From positions 466,451-530,450 of the forward strand of contig CAMPEQ010000007.1 of the NCBI GenBank assembly GCA_946803585.1: 64,000 nucleotides of DNA, in the 5' to 3' direction. This DNA is from an uncultured Actinomycetes bacterium (GTDB lineage: Bacteria > Actinomycetota > Actinomycetes > S36-B12 > UBA10799). Each line of letters opens with the position of its first letter. The first letter of the stretch is position 1. Shown piece by piece: positions 12,076-23,042 of this stretch. The notes beneath the pieces are model-generated. The model ran no database searches, was not told where the DNA came from, and saw nothing but the letters and a program-made list of their open reading frames with translations. A program made the position numbers and the translations under genes.

Positions 12076-15000
12076 TTACCGTCCGACCTCGGTCTCGACA
12101 TCGTCGGTGATATCCACCAACTCCGGAAGCACATTTCCGCGAGCGAGGATCTCCCCCATCTTCCCGGCATCTACCGGGCGCCCGTAGCGATACCCCTGGA
12201 CATGGTCGCAGCCCATCTCTCGCAGGGCATTCGCCTGCACATCAGACTCGACACCCTCGCCGACCGCAACGCATCCGAGATCGTGCGCGACTTGGATAAC
12301 GGCTCCGACAATCGCAGCGTCGTTCGGGTCATCGCCAAGGCCGTCGACAAAGCTGCGATCGATCTTTAGGACATCGGCCGGGACATGCTTAAGAGTGGTC
12401 AACGACGAGTAGCCCGTTCCAAAATCATCGATCCCAACCAGTACGCCGTACCCACGCAGTCTCCGCAGTGTGATCAGAGTTGGCCCGGTCGCATCGACAA
12501 TCGCACCCTCAGTGATTTCTAGGCATAGGGAACGTGGTGGGAGTCCGCGCTTCATCAGTTGCTCGAAGACCTCCGGCGCGAACGATGCTCGCGCCAACTG
12601 GCGTGGGGACACGTTGACGTTGAGTTGGATATCAATCCCCGCCGCGTACCAGGCCTCAAGCTGAGATAGCGCCAAGTCGAGCACCCTGGCACCCATCGGA
12701 GTGACGAGGCCACTCGTCTCAGCCACCCCAATGAACTTCGCGGGATGCACCAGACTGCCATCCTGGGCGCGGATCCGTGCCAGCGCTTCCACACCAACGA
12801 TGCGGCCCGTGGTGCAGTCCACAATCGGCTGATAGTGCACGAGGATCTGGTCCTCAGCTAGCGCGCGCCGCAGCGTCTGGGTGGCCTCCACGTGAGCGAC
12901 TGCGCGCGCCTCGAGTTCCTCGGCGTAGTACTCGACTCGGTTTCGGCCGTTGTCTTTGGCCCGATACATCGCCAAGTCGGCGCGGCGCAGTAGGTCCTCG
13001 GCTCTGGCGCGAGGATCTGTCGTCGTCGTGATCCCAACACTGACGGTGACGCCATAGTCGCGATCATCGATTCGGAAGGATCGGCGCATCGTCTCGCGGA
13101 TTCGCTCGCCGATCTCACGTGCTTGCCCGGGGGTGTCGAGGTCCTCGCAGATCAGCACGAACTCATCGCCACCTAGGCGCGCGACCGTATCTTGTGGACG
13201 CATTACTTCGCGCAGGCGTTGCGAGACTTGGATGAGCATCTCGTCACCTGCCCGATGCCCGAGCGTGTCATTAAGGTTCTTGAATCCGTCCAAGTCGCAA
13301 AACAACACCGCGATATTCGACGGCTCGCGCCACAGGCGGTTCAAGGCTGCATCCAGCCGATCGAGTAGCGCGTAGCGGTTGAGCACTCCAGTCAACGAGT
13401 CGTGCAGTGCTTGATGTGTGAGGGTTTGCTCGGCGACCCGGCGGGCAGTGATGTCTTCGAACACAACAAGTGCAAACGAATCATCGAACGAGTCGTCCGC
13501 CCCAGGATCGTCGGCGCTGGCGGTATCGATCACAGATGCAGTCACGGCGACCCAGGCGTCCTCGCCGTCGCCGCGGACTAGCCGAGCTTCTCGCCGGTGC
13601 GGGTGAGCCCCAGCCGAATGGGCCGGCAATAGGCCAAGGTCCTTCTCGTCGGGATGAGAGAAGCGCTCGAGGCTGGAGCCCAAGAGCTCCGCAACCGGCA
13701 CCCTCAGCAGGTCAGCGGCCGATCGATTTGCGTCCAGCACGCGACCGGCATCTCCAACACCGAACTGCATACGAACCATCGGAACTGGTGATTCCTCAAA
13801 GGTCAACCGCATCAACCGTTCACGGCGACGATGCTCAGTAATGTCCAGCGCGATCGAGCCGACAGCGAAGGAGTCTTCCTGAGCGTCCGCAACGGGAAAC
13901 TTTGTGAGGAGGTAGACCTTGGAGGAACTCGAGGCCTCTTCTGCATCAGAACCCGTGACCGATCGGGTGACAAACACGTGCGATGAATCTGATTCGATGA
14001 CGGCCATATCCTGCGAGCGCAAGCGTTGGGCTGCCTCCGGCGTCGCGGCAAGTTCGTCTTGGGTTCTACCTACGATGCTCTCGACTTCACGGCCTAGTAC
14101 GTCGGCGAAGAGTGGATTCGCGAGCAGGTAGCGGGCTTGGCCGAACTTGTCATATCGAACGACACTGATCATTGCATCGCTGTTCGCGAGCAGTGAATCA
14201 ACGAGTCCGTGAGCCACGGTCAGTCCGATCGCATTGGAGCGACGCTGTTCTTCGTTGACCGCGACGCAGTAGATCGCCAGGGTGACAAGGGTCACGGTGG
14301 TCTGCATGCCGAGCATTGCCATCGGATCGACACCGTCACCAGCTAACGGCCCGATCCCGTTATGTGTCACGGTAATCACTACGACATCGACGATCGAGGC
14401 AACCGCAGCGGTAATAGCTAGCCCAAAACGGATCGCGAACCACAGGACGATGGGAATGAGAAGGTACTGCACTGCCCCACTCACAGCGGTTTGATTCCCA
14501 CCGAATCCGAGGAGGAGCGTCAGCACGATCGCCGTGATGACCACCGCACACCCGAGCTCAACTATTCGGGCAGTGGTTACGGGGAACCGTGAGCGCCGGA
14601 ACATGATGATCGCCGGAGCGGTGAAGATGATTCCGGATACGAAGGCCACCCCTGCACACGCCCAAATACCGACAGGTGCCTGATCTCCGACGAGCATCGC
14701 GATCAGCCCCGCCCCCGCAGCGCCCACCGCACCAGCGGTTACGGCGGCAACGATGAGCGCGATGAAGCCATCCCAGCGAGGCAGAACTCTCGGTGACAGA
14801 CCAATGATCATTGATGCTGCGACAACGCTTACCACGACGCCAAGGCCGCTTGCTCCGGCCGCCAATGCGATTGGTGCGCCCTTGAGCATCAGCACTAGCA
14901 CGCCAACCAGATACTGAACCGCTACAAACACCGGTCGAGACTTTGCTGCGGTACGTGCGAGAACGCCGGTGGCCACGCCTGCCGAGATCGCCAACGGCGC

Positions 15001-15147
15001 CCAGTGCCCATCGACCTGTAGCCCGAGCTCAAGGGTAAGTAGTGCCCCATAGACAAGGGCGAATATCGCTAGATGCCACCAACTTGCAACGAGCTCAACC
15101 GGCCGCGCGCGCCGACCATCCACCGCTGAAAGCGAGCGCTGAAACAT
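12076..15147 (-). CDS. Membrane-anchored GGDEF-EAL cyclic-di-GMP protein with PAS domains
   Basis: Probable bifunctional diguanylate cyclase/phosphodiesterase, 1023 residues from the ATG at 15145-15147, preceded by AGGAG; an ATG 33 nt further upstream has no such site. Residues 1-310 hold about eight membrane helices of a MASE-like sensor. Two PAS-type regions follow (about 320-440 and 445-575). The cyclase domain has ARLGGDEFVLICED with an intact inhibitory RxxD (RPQD) five residues before it. The EAL domain shows VEALARI, LEITEGA, DDFGTGYSSL, KIDRSFVDG and a slightly unusual VAVGEGVES, so both activities look possible. Monocistronic; the signal sensed is unknown. Confidence 0.9.
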   Translation of the reverse strand: MFQRSLSAVDGRRARPVELVASWWHLAIFALVYGALLTLELGLQVDGHWAPLAISAGVATGVLARTAAKSRPVFVAVQYLVGVLVLMLKGAPIALAAGASGLGVVVSVVAASMIIGLSPRVLPRWDGFIALIVAAVTAGAVGAAGAGLIAMLVGDQAPVGIWACAGVAFVSGIIFTAPAIIMFRRSRFPVTTARIVELGCAVVITAIVLTLLLGFGGNQTAVSGAVQYLLIPIVLWFAIRFGLAITAAVASIVDVVVITVTHNGIGPLAGDGVDPMAMLGMQTTVTLVTLAIYCVAVNEEQRRSNAIGLTVAHGLVDSLLANSDAMISVVRYDKFGQARYLLANPLFADVLGREVESIVGRTQDELAATPEAAQRLRSQDMAVIESDSSHVFVTRSVTGSDAEEASSSSKVYLLTKFPVADAQEDSFAVGSIALDITEHRRRERLMRLTFEESPVPMVRMQFGVGDAGRVLDANRSAADLLRVPVAELLGSSLERFSHPDEKDLGLLPAHSAGAHPHRREARLVRGDGEDAWVAVTASVIDTASADDPGADDSFDDSFALVVFEDITARRVAEQTLTHQALHDSLTGVLNRYALLDRLDAALNRLWREPSNIAVLFCDLDGFKNLNDTLGHRAGDEMLIQVSQRLREVMRPQDTVARLGGDEFVLICEDLDTPGQAREIGERIRETMRRSFRIDDRDYGVTVSVGITTTTDPRARAEDLLRRADLAMYRAKDNGRNRVEYYAEELEARAVAHVEATQTLRRALAEDQILVHYQPIVDCTTGRIVGVEALARIRAQDGSLVHPAKFIGVAETSGLVTPMGARVLDLALSQLEAWYAAGIDIQLNVNVSPRQLARASFAPEVFEQLMKRGLPPRSLCLEITEGAIVDATGPTLITLRRLRGYGVLVGIDDFGTGYSSLTTLKHVPADVLKIDRSFVDGLGDDPNDAAIVGAVIQVAHDLGCVAVGEGVESDVQANALREMGCDHVQGYRYGRPVDAGKMGEILARGNVLPELVDITDDVETEVGR

Positions 15148-15309
15148 GGCGTCTCCTGGTTGATGGCGGCCGCGATCCACTCCCGATAAGTGCGCGTTCG
15201 TACGACAGTATCTGCGCCGCGAGAGGCTGGCCGAGGGTTTGGCGAAATTGCCCCATCAACCGAACGGATGAAACTGCTCCGTCATCGGTTCAAACGAAAG
15301 ATCACACGC

Positions 15310-17205
15310 TCAGGTGAGGCTGCCACTTCGCAAGGCGATCACAAACGCGGCGATCTGATCGGGCACCAGGCCGGCGTCGGACTGGACGTCCCCACGCTTG
15401 CCATGCGCCAGGAACTCGCTGGGCAATCCGTAGTCACGCATCGGGATATCCACGCCGGCATCGCGAGCCGCTTGGGAGAGCCGTGAGCCCACACCACCAG
15501 TGCGAATGTTGTCCTCCACCGTCACGACTGCCGAGCTTTGAGCAACCAGTTCGACCAGTTCCTGCGGAACGGGCGCCACCCAGCGCGGGTCCACAACGCG
15601 AACCTCGACGCCAGACTCGGCCGCCAACTCAGCTGCGACCAAACACACCCCGGCTGTTGCACCCACCGCGACCACCAGAATGGGCCGATCTAGATCGACT
15701 TCACGGAGTACATCGATCGAACCGTGCGCCGTGACTGCCTCGATATCAGCCGGAACAGCCCCACTAGGGAATCGGACAACCGAGGGGCCATCGGTGATTG
15801 CAAGAGCCTCGTTGAAGAGGTCTCGCAAACGTTGTCCATCCCGTGGAGCAGCAATCCGGATGTCTGGCACGATCGCGAGCAGGGACATATCCCACATACC
15901 GTTATGGCTTGCCCCATCCGGACCGGTTATCCCGGCTCGATCGAGGACAAATGTGACACCCGCCCGATGCATCCCGGCATCAAACAGCACTTGGTCAAAA
16001 GCTCGGTTGATGAATGTTGCGTAGACGGCAACCACCGGGTGCAGCCCGGCGAAGGCCATCCCGCTCGCGCTAGTCGCCGCGTGCTGCTCGGCAATTCCGA
16101 CATCGAACGTCCGTGTTGGGTACTCCCGGGCAAAGGCCTCAAGTCCTGTCGGAGCGAGCATGGCCGCAGTGATCGCCACGACCCCCTCGTCTATCGCGCC
16201 GGCCTTGACGATCTCGTCACTAAAGACCGAGGTCCACGAGGGAGCACTCGCCGAGACGGCCTTTCCTGTCGCGGGATGACTGACCCCGATCCCATGGAGC
16301 CGGTCGGCTTCGTCAAGTTCGGCGGGTCGGTAGCCGTGGCCTTTCTCCGTGATGGCGTGGACAATCACTGGACCGTTAAACGACTTGGCGCGATCGAGAG
16401 CGAACTCCAAGGCCTCAATGTCATGTCCAGGGATTGGCCCGATGTACTTCAGCCCCAGGTCCTCGAACATTCCCTGGGGCGCGACCATGTCCTTGACGCC
16501 CTTCTTGAGGCCGTGCAGAGCATCGTAAGTTGGGCCGCCCACCATTGGTGTTCGCTTGACGACCCGCTTACCCCAGTTCAGAAACCGTTCATATCCATCA
16601 GTGGTTCGCAGAGTCGCCAAGTGATGGGCCAGCCCACCAATAGTCGGTGCGTAGGATCGCTCGTTGTCATTGACCACAATGATCACTTGTCGGTCGCTAC
16701 CGGCGATGTTGTTTAGCGCTTCCCACGCCATACCCCCAGTGAGGGCACCATCCCCCACGACGGCCACTACGTGACGCCCAGTTTTCACTCCCGAGGCAAG
16801 TTGCCCACGTAGGGCCCACGCCTTAGCAATTCCGTCTGCATAGGACAGCGCCGTCGACGCATGCGAGTTCTCGATGATGTCGTGATCACTCTCAGCCCGG
16901 GACGGATACCCGGAGAGTCCGTTGGTCTGGCGCAGTGACTCGAACTGGTCAGACCGGCCGGTGACCATCTTGTGCACATATGACTGGTGCCCGGTATCCC
17001 ACAAGATCGCATCGCGCGGGCTATCGAACGTTCGATGAAGCGCCAGGGTTAGCTCGACAACCCCAAGGTTGGGCCCAAGGTGCCCCCCAGTGGCCGAGAC
17101 TCTGTCAACGAGGAACCCGCGGATCTCCGTGGATAGGACAGCCAACTGCGCGTCTGTTAGTCCGTTGAGATCACTCGGTTGGCGAATACTGTCCAGCAGA
17201 CTCAT
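15310..17205 (-). CDS. dxs: 1-deoxy-D-xylulose-5-phosphate synthase
   Basis: First enzyme of the methylerythritol phosphate pathway: condenses pyruvate and glyceraldehyde 3-phosphate with thiamine diphosphate. It has 631 residues. Family signatures: [13 protein letters not shown] near the N-terminus, the ThDP-binding stretch [31 protein letters not shown], and a transketolase C-terminal domain from about 500. GAAGGGA precedes the ATG. It supplies isoprenoid precursors for the carotenoid genes 25-30 kb away; that link is metabolic, not positional. Mycobacterial dxs1 also lies near the ceoB-ceoC region. Confidence 0.97.
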   Translation of the reverse strand: MSLLDSIRQPSDLNGLTDAQLAVLSTEIRGFLVDRVSATGGHLGPNLGVVELTLALHRTFDSPRDAILWDTGHQSYVHKMVTGRSDQFESLRQTNGLSGYPSRAESDHDIIENSHASTALSYADGIAKAWALRGQLASGVKTGRHVVAVVGDGALTGGMAWEALNNIAGSDRQVIIVVNDNERSYAPTIGGLAHHLATLRTTDGYERFLNWGKRVVKRTPMVGGPTYDALHGLKKGVKDMVAPQGMFEDLGLKYIGPIPGHDIEALEFALDRAKSFNGPVIVHAITEKGHGYRPAELDEADRLHGIGVSHPATGKAVSASAPSWTSVFSDEIVKAGAIDEGVVAITAAMLAPTGLEAFAREYPTRTFDVGIAEQHAATSASGMAFAGLHPVVAVYATFINRAFDQVLFDAGMHRAGVTFVLDRAGITGPDGASHNGMWDMSLLAIVPDIRIAAPRDGQRLRDLFNEALAITDGPSVVRFPSGAVPADIEAVTAHGSIDVLREVDLDRPILVVAVGATAGVCLVAAELAAESGVEVRVVDPRWVAPVPQELVELVAQSSAVVTVEDNIRTGGVGSRLSQAARDAGVDIPMRDYGLPSEFLAHGKRGDVQSDAGLVPDQIAAFVIALRSGSLT

Positions 17206-17323
17206 ACCGGTCCCTTCGCCTCATCGAGCCGAACCATTCTGTCGATCCGCACCATGTCGCCAAGTGTAGGCCCGGCGCTTGGATTATTGAGGTTAACGTC
17301 GGCAACCAGTGCCCTAGCGATAC

Positions 17324-20113
17324 CTATGCCAGCGACCGAAGGACATACTGCAGGATGCCGCCATTGCGGTAGTAGTCAGCCTCGCCAGGAGTATCGATTC
17401 GCACATCGGCATCGAACCCAATCGTGGACCCGTCTTCACAGGTTGCTTGCACCGACACGGTGGAAGGAATCGATCCGTCGTTGAGCGCTTCGATCCCGGT
17501 GACCGAGATCGTCTCCTCGCCGGTAAGACCAAATGACTCAGCGGACTGTCCGGCTGGGTACTGCAGCGGTAGCACGCCCATTCCGATGAGATTTGACCGG
17601 TGAATCCGCTCGTACGATTCCGCGATCACAACGCGAACCCCCAGCAGCGAGGTCCCCTTTGCGGCCCAGTCTCGCGAGGACCCGGAACCGTACTCTTTAC
17701 CGGAAAGCACGACGAGCGGAATCCCAGCCGCGGCGTACGAGGCCGAGGCATCGTAGATCGCCGTCGTTGGAGCATCTGCTGCCTTCGCGGCTGCAGTGAA
17801 GTCCCGGGTAAACCCGCCTTCAACACCTGGAACTAGTTGGTTACGAAGTCGAATATTGGCAAAGGTTCCGCGGATCATCACCTCGTGATTACCACGTCGT
17901 GACCCGTAGGAATTGAAGTCCTTACGTGCTACTCCGTGCTGTGCCAAGTACAGGCCTGCCGGACTATCGGCCTTGATCGATCCGGCGGGAGAAATGTGAT
18001 CAGTTGTAACCGAGTCGCCGAGTTTGGCTAGTACGCGCGCATCTTTCACATCGGTGACGGGAGCTGGGGTGGCAGCCATGCCATCGAAGTACGGAGGCTT
18101 GCGCACATAGGTTGAATCGGACTGCCAATCGAAGGTCTCGCCATCCGGAGTATCTAGTGATCGCCAGTGCTCGTCGCCGGCAAACACGTCTTCGTAGCGG
18201 CTGGTGAACATCTCGGCATCGATCGAGGCCGCGACGGTTGATTCGATCTCCTGAGTAGTCGGCCAGATATCGCGCAGGTAGATGTTCTCGCCTGCCGGGC
18301 TGATACCCAGTGGCTCGGTCGCTAGGTCAATATCCATAGTTCCGGCGATGGCATAGGCAACCACCAGTGGCGGGGACGCTAGGTAGTTCATCTTGACGTC
18401 CGGATTAATACGCCCCTCGAAGTTCCGGTTACCACTGAGCACAGACACCACAGCTAGATCCGACTCGTTAACCGCGGCGGATACCTCTACCGGCAGCGGC
18501 CCGGAGTTGCCGATGCAGGTGGTACAGCCGTAGCCGACGAGATCAAAGCCAAGCTTCTCGAGGTAGGGCGTGAGACCCGCCTTCTCGTAGTAGTCGGTGA
18601 CGACTTTGGAGCCGGGCGCCAGGGTCGTCTTTACCCAAGGTTTGGTGACGAGTCCAGCTTCCACTGCCTTCTTCGCCAGCAGACCTGCGCCCAGCATGAC
18701 GGAGGGATTAGAAGTGTTGGTACATGAGGTAATCGCGGCAATCACGACAGCACCGTGATCGATCAGCGTCTTGGTTCCGTCGGCCAAGGTCAGCGGAGTA
18801 GGCCGTGTCGGACGACCAATAGCGTGACCAGGGGTCACGGGCTCACCCTGCTCCGAGTCCTCCGACACGGCTGGTGCGTCGGAGGCGGGGAAGGATTCAA
18901 TCTCGGCCTCATCAACCGGTGACTCAGCTTCGCCGGCATGGTCGACAACCGCGGCACGGAAGGCCTCTTTTGCCTCTGTGAGGGCAATGCGATCCTGCGG
19001 TCGCTTCGGGCCGGCAAGAGAAGGAACAACCGAACCGAGGTCAAGTTCAAGGGTCTCAGAATACTCAATATCTGCTGACGGATCGTGCCAAAGACCCTGC
19101 TCTTTACAGTAGGCCTCGATGAGGGCGATCTGATCTTCACTACGTCCGGTCATCCGCAAGTAACGGGAGGTCTCGTCGTCGATCGGGAAGATCGCCACAG
19201 TCGAGCCATACTCTGGACTCATATTGCCGATTGTCGCGCGATTGGCCAACGGTACGGCCGAGACTCCGTCGCCATAGAACTCAACGAACTTGCCAACAAC
19301 ACCGTGTTCGCGCAGCTGTTCGGTGATCATCAGGACCAAGTCGGTCGCGGTCGCTCCGGCGGGTAGCTCCCCTGTGAGCTTGAAACCAACAACTCGTGGA
19401 ATCAGCATTGAAACCGGCTGGCCGAGCATTGCGGCTTCAGCTTCGATACCGCCGACGCCCCAACCCAGGACGCCTAGACCGTTCACCATTGTGGTGTGCG
19501 AGTCGGTTCCTACGCAGGTGTCTGGGTAGGCCTGACCATTGCGAGTCATGACGACGCGGGCGAGGTTCTCAATGTTGACTTGGTGAACGATCCCCGTACC
19601 AGGTGGCACGACCTTGAACTCGTCGAAGGCGCTTTGGCCCCATCGCAGGAACTTGTATCGCTCCTCATTGCGCTCATACTCGAGCTCAACATTGCGCTGG
19701 AATGCCAACGGAGTGCCGAAGTGATCAGCGATGACCGAGTGGTCGATGACGAGCTCGGCGGGGGCGAGTGGATTAATCTTGCTGGTGTCGCCACCGAGAT
19801 CCGCCATTGCCTCGCGCATCGTGGCGAGGTCGACAACACAAGGCACGCCTGTGAAGTCCTGCATGATCACTCGTGCCGGAGTGAACTGGATCTCCTCGTG
19901 GGGCTGCTCGGTCGCATCCCACTTGCCGAGGCTACGAATCTGCTCCGCCGTCACATTGGCGCCATCCTCCGTGCGCAACAAGTTCTCAAGCAGCACCTTG
20001 TGGGTGAACGGCAGCCTGGCCGAGCCTTCAACCGCTGAGATCCGAAAGATCTCGTGGTCCTGACCGTTCACGGTGAGGGTGGATCGGGCGCCGAAGCTGT
20101 CGTTACTCGCCAT
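17324..20113 (-). CDS. acnA: Aconitate hydratase A
   Basis: TCA-cycle [4Fe-4S] enzyme interconverting citrate and isocitrate; 929 residues. Cluster ligands are visible in [12 protein letters not shown] and [12 protein letters not shown]. Also present: [21 protein letters not shown] and, near the C-terminus, [12 protein letters not shown] of the swivelling domain. A charged low-complexity insert (about 385-440, rich in Glu/Asp/Ser/Pro) sits between the cluster domain and [10 protein letters not shown], typical of actinobacterial AcnA. GGAAGG lies a few bases before the ATG. It stands alone between dxs and the potassium-transport block. Confidence 0.97.
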   Translation of the reverse strand: MASNDSFGARSTLTVNGQDHEIFRISAVEGSARLPFTHKVLLENLLRTEDGANVTAEQIRSLGKWDATEQPHEEIQFTPARVIMQDFTGVPCVVDLATMREAMADLGGDTSKINPLAPAELVIDHSVIADHFGTPLAFQRNVELEYERNEERYKFLRWGQSAFDEFKVVPPGTGIVHQVNIENLARVVMTRNGQAYPDTCVGTDSHTTMVNGLGVLGWGVGGIEAEAAMLGQPVSMLIPRVVGFKLTGELPAGATATDLVLMITEQLREHGVVGKFVEFYGDGVSAVPLANRATIGNMSPEYGSTVAIFPIDDETSRYLRMTGRSEDQIALIEAYCKEQGLWHDPSADIEYSETLELDLGSVVPSLAGPKRPQDRIALTEAKEAFRAAVVDHAGEAESPVDEAEIESFPASDAPAVSEDSEQGEPVTPGHAIGRPTRPTPLTLADGTKTLIDHGAVVIAAITSCTNTSNPSVMLGAGLLAKKAVEAGLVTKPWVKTTLAPGSKVVTDYYEKAGLTPYLEKLGFDLVGYGCTTCIGNSGPLPVEVSAAVNESDLAVVSVLSGNRNFEGRINPDVKMNYLASPPLVVAYAIAGTMDIDLATEPLGISPAGENIYLRDIWPTTQEIESTVAASIDAEMFTSRYEDVFAGDEHWRSLDTPDGETFDWQSDSTYVRKPPYFDGMAATPAPVTDVKDARVLAKLGDSVTTDHISPAGSIKADSPAGLYLAQHGVARKDFNSYGSRRGNHEVMIRGTFANIRLRNQLVPGVEGGFTRDFTAAAKAADAPTTAIYDASASYAAAGIPLVVLSGKEYGSGSSRDWAAKGTSLLGVRVVIAESYERIHRSNLIGMGVLPLQYPAGQSAESFGLTGEETISVTGIEALNDGSIPSTVSVQATCEDGSTIGFDADVRIDTPGEADYYRNGGILQYVLRSLA

Positions 20114-20240
20114 TGAGGTGTGGCCTTCCCAAACGTAGGAGCTCTCAGATCATGACCAAATCTACCGCGCAGCCGCCACTCGCTTCACCAGCGCCTTGGT
20201 GCCTAACCGGTGACATACCCCTCACTACGCACAACGAGCG

Positions 20241-22310
20241 CTAGGACCCCAGCTTTGGAGGGTGCGACGTCCCGTCGTGCTGACCCTCGCCGGATTCGTA
20301 TTGTTTGGCCACGTAAGCCTCGGCTGCCTCCGGCTCAGGTTCTCCACGACGCACTGCACCGGCACCGGAAGAGACCGGATCATCGGCGAGACGTTCACTC
20401 GAAACCAGCTGCCACGGGACACTCACAACCATCACTCCCGGAGTGAATCGCAGCCTGGTCTTAAGTCGTAACGCCGACTGATTGTGGAGCAGATTCTCGT
20501 ACCAGTGCCCCACCACGTACTCCGGGATATAGACAGTGACGAGGTCCCGCGGGCTAGCGCGACGCAACCCGCGCACGTACTCCAGGATTGGCCGGGTGAT
20601 CTCCCTGTAAGGCGAATCCAAAGTCCGGAGGGGAACCGAGATGCCGCGCCGCTCCCACTGCGCGGTCAGTTCGGCTGTGTCTCCCCCTTCGACGGAGACG
20701 GTGAGCCCCTCCAAATATGCCGGCCTACTTGCTCGTGCATAGGCCAGCGCCCGCAGGGTCGGCTTGTGCACCTTGGATACCAAGACGATGGCATGTACCC
20801 GACTTGGCAGCGTAACCCGTTCATCGTCAGCTGGCGCCAACTCGGTTGCCACACGGTCATAGTGCTTGCGCACAGATCGCATGATGAAGTACAGGATCGG
20901 CATCGCGATCACGACAAGGTACGCGCCATTGAGGAACTTCGTCGAAAGCACGATAACGAGGACCGAGCCGGTCATAAGAAAACCGAAGGTGTTGATCATG
21001 CGTGATCGCATCATTTTGCGACGCGCCTTGGGGTCAACCTCGAACAGCAGGTGTCGATTCCAATGCCGAACCATGCCAATTTGGCTGAGGGTAAACGACA
21101 CGAAGACGCCAATCACGTAGAGCTGGATCAGTGCGGTGACACTCGCTCCATAAATGACCACGAGAACCGCCGCGGCAGTTGCTAGGAAGACAATTCCATT
21201 GCTGAAAGCTAGGCGATCCCCACGCGTGTGCAGTTGTCGAGGAAGGTAGCCGTCTCGGGCCAGGATCGAACCAAGCACAGGGAAGCCATTGAACGCCGTG
21301 TTGGCTGCCAGAATCAAGATGAGCGCTGTGACGATTGATACGTAGAGGTAGCCGATCTGGAAGTCCCCAAAGACCGCCTGCGCCACTTGCGCAATGACCG
21401 TCTTCTGAGTCTGGCCCTCGGGAAGACCAATCAGATCAGCATCTTTCTCTGCAACCTTTACCCCGGTCTGAATCGCAAGCCAGGTAATCGCGGTGAACAT
21501 CGCCATCGAGATCAGGCCCAACAGCAGCAAGGTCGTGGCGGCATTTTTCGACTTTGGTTTGCGAAAGGCCGGGACTCCGTTGGCAATCGCCTCGATACCC
21601 GTCAGCGCTGTGGTTCCAGAGGAGAACGCCCGCGCGATAAGAAATATCAAAAGAAATCCGGACGCTGCATACTCCGGCACGATCTCCCAATCCGCGCTTT
21701 CCGCGCGCATTTCTTGACCATCGAATATTCGCCACATTCCCCACATCACCATCGTGAATATCCCGATGATGAAGGCATAGGTCGGGATCGCGAACATCGT
21801 CCCGGATTCCCGCACGCCACGTAGATTCAACAGCGTCATCAAGATGATGAACACGACGGCGAGAACCACCGCATAGCGCGCGGCCGGTGGAAAGGCCGAG
21901 GAGATGTTTGCCACGGCAGCCGAGATCGAGACCGCCACTGTGAGCACATAGTCCACTAGCAGTGCCGACGCTACGAAGACTCCTGCGCGTTGACCCAAGT
22001 TCGTGGAGACAACCTCGTAGTCTCCACCGCCGCTTGGGTATGCGTGAACATTCTGCCGGTAGGAGGCGACGACGGTGAAATAGACAATGACGACTGCAAT
22101 CGCAATCCATGGAGTAAACGTGAAGAGTGCGAATCCGCCGAGCGAGAGCATCAGCAGGATCTCTTGGGTCGCGTAGGCGTTTGATGACAAGGCATCGCTT
22201 GCGAATACCGGCAGCGCTATCCGCTTAGGCAGAAGCGTCGATCGCAGATTCTCACTGCGCAGTGCCCGGCCGAAGAAGAATCGCTTCGCCGGGGAGTTTC
22301 CCGAAGCCAC
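20241..22310 (-). CDS. APC-family permease, KimA-like (probable potassium importer)
   Basis: 689 residues with about 12 membrane helices (25-475) followed by a ~200-residue cytoplasmic part. N-terminal SNAYATQEILLMLSLGG and YRQNVHAYPSGGGDYEVV match the KimA/YdaO branch of the APC superfamily. The C-terminal region (RVHAIVLVSKVHKPTLRALA, then VYIPEYVVGHWYENLLHNQS) is the universal-stress-like domain seen there. KimA of Bacillus is a high-affinity K+ importer inhibited by c-di-AMP; transport of K+ here is inferred from this and from the divergent TrkA pair. GTG start at 22308-22310 with TACCAT 8 nt upstream, so probably leaderless. Homologous position to mycobacterial Rv2690c. Confidence 0.85.
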   Translation of the reverse strand: MASGNSPAKRFFFGRALRSENLRSTLLPKRIALPVFASDALSSNAYATQEILLMLSLGGFALFTFTPWIAIAVVIVYFTVVASYRQNVHAYPSGGGDYEVVSTNLGQRAGVFVASALLVDYVLTVAVSISAAVANISSAFPPAARYAVVLAVVFIILMTLLNLRGVRESGTMFAIPTYAFIIGIFTMVMWGMWRIFDGQEMRAESADWEIVPEYAASGFLLIFLIARAFSSGTTALTGIEAIANGVPAFRKPKSKNAATTLLLLGLISMAMFTAITWLAIQTGVKVAEKDADLIGLPEGQTQKTVIAQVAQAVFGDFQIGYLYVSIVTALILILAANTAFNGFPVLGSILARDGYLPRQLHTRGDRLAFSNGIVFLATAAAVLVVIYGASVTALIQLYVIGVFVSFTLSQIGMVRHWNRHLLFEVDPKARRKMMRSRMINTFGFLMTGSVLVIVLSTKFLNGAYLVVIAMPILYFIMRSVRKHYDRVATELAPADDERVTLPSRVHAIVLVSKVHKPTLRALAYARASRPAYLEGLTVSVEGGDTAELTAQWERRGISVPLRTLDSPYREITRPILEYVRGLRRASPRDLVTVYIPEYVVGHWYENLLHNQSALRLKTRLRFTPGVMVVSVPWQLVSSERLADDPVSSGAGAVRRGEPEPEAAEAYVAKQYESGEGQHDGTSHPPKLGS

Positions 22311-22318
22311 GAATGACG

Positions 22319-22368
22319 ATGGTATGCCTGTTATCAGGGCGCATGCGCCCTGACCCGACGTGTAGCGT
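22319..22368. promoter_or_regulatory. Symmetric divergent promoter region with 20-bp palindrome
   Basis: A perfect palindrome, TCAGGGCGCATGCGCCCTGA, occupies 22334-22353. On its left, TACCAT (minus strand, 22319-22324) is a -10 box for the permease, 8 nt before its GTG. On its right, TAGCGT (22363-22368) is a -10 box for the first trkA-like gene, 8 nt before its GTG. Each box is exactly 9 bp from the palindrome, which therefore covers both -35 positions. I infer a shared operator controlling both directions; the regulator is unknown. Confidence 0.6.
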
Positions 22369-22376
22369 CAGCGGAT

Positions 22377-23042
22377 GTGCACATCGTGATTATGGGCTGC
22401 GGCCGAGTGGGTTCGCGACTAGCCCGGACGTTAGACCAGACGGGCCGGTCGGTAACTGTTATCGACCAGGACCCTGATTCGTTTCGCCGTTTGGGTAAAC
22501 AGTTCGGCGGCAAAACAGTCACAGCCATCGGGTTTGACCGAGACGCCCTCATTGAGGCCGGAATCGCCAAGGCCGACGCGTTTGCCGCCGTTAGTGATGG
22601 CGACAACTCCAACATCATTGCGGCTCGCGTCGCGAGAGAAGTGTTCGCGGTGGACACTGTTGTCGCCCGGATCTATGACCCCCGCCGTGCCGAGATCTAC
22701 GAACGGTTAGGAATCTCTACCGTCGCGACCGTCGCGTGGACCGCTGGGCAGATTCTCCGCCGAATCGAAGCAGCAGGAATCCACGAGGAGTGGCGCGACG
22801 CGACGGCCACCATCATGCTTGCTGAGTTGACCTACAACCCAGCGTGGATCGGACATCGAGTAGTCGACATCACTGGTGGAACTGAGGCACGCGTAGCGTT
22901 CATCACTCGCTACGGCGAAGCGGTCCAGATCGATCGCGATACGGTCCTACAGGAGGACGATGTAGTCCACGTCCTATGCCATCCCGAGCGCAAGGACGCG
23001 CTCACTGCCGCAGCGGGTAGGGGACCAGGAGAGTCGATATGA
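22377..23042 (+). CDS. ceoB: TrkA-family potassium channel/transport regulator (CeoB-like)
   Basis: 221 residues: an RCK/TrkA-N Rossmann domain (IVIMGCGRVGSRLARTL at about 3-19, VIDQDPDSF after the second strand) and a TrkA-C domain (about 140-215, ending HVLCHPERKDAL). Such proteins bind NAD(H) or nucleotides and gate K+ transport complexes at the membrane. GTG start at 22377, probably leaderless (TAGCGT 8 nt upstream); the ATG at 22375 is out of frame. Its stop overlaps the start of the next trkA-like gene (ATGA), so the two are made together and probably form a heteromer. Named after the mycobacterial ceoB-ceoC pair in the same context. Confidence 0.88.
   Translation: MHIVIMGCGRVGSRLARTLDQTGRSVTVIDQDPDSFRRLGKQFGGKTVTAIGFDRDALIEAGIAKADAFAAVSDGDNSNIIAARVAREVFAVDTVVARIYDPRRAEIYERLGISTVATVAWTAGQILRRIEAAGIHEEWRDATATIMLAELTYNPAWIGHRVVDITGGTEARVAFITRYGEAVQIDRDTVLQEDDVVHVLCHPERKDALTAAAGRGPGESI

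Noticed and set aside
15240..15309. Possible tRNA-like segment with GGTTCAAAC upstream of dxs 3' end
   Set aside because: No acceptor or anticodon stems can be formed around it.
15724..16716. 330-codon plus-strand open frame inside dxs
   Set aside because: It is antisense to a well-conserved dxs; the length reflects codon bias on the other strand.
17020..17036. ATCGAACGTTCGAT-like palindrome resembling an SOS box
   Set aside because: It lies inside dxs and lacks the 4-nt spacer of the LexA consensus.
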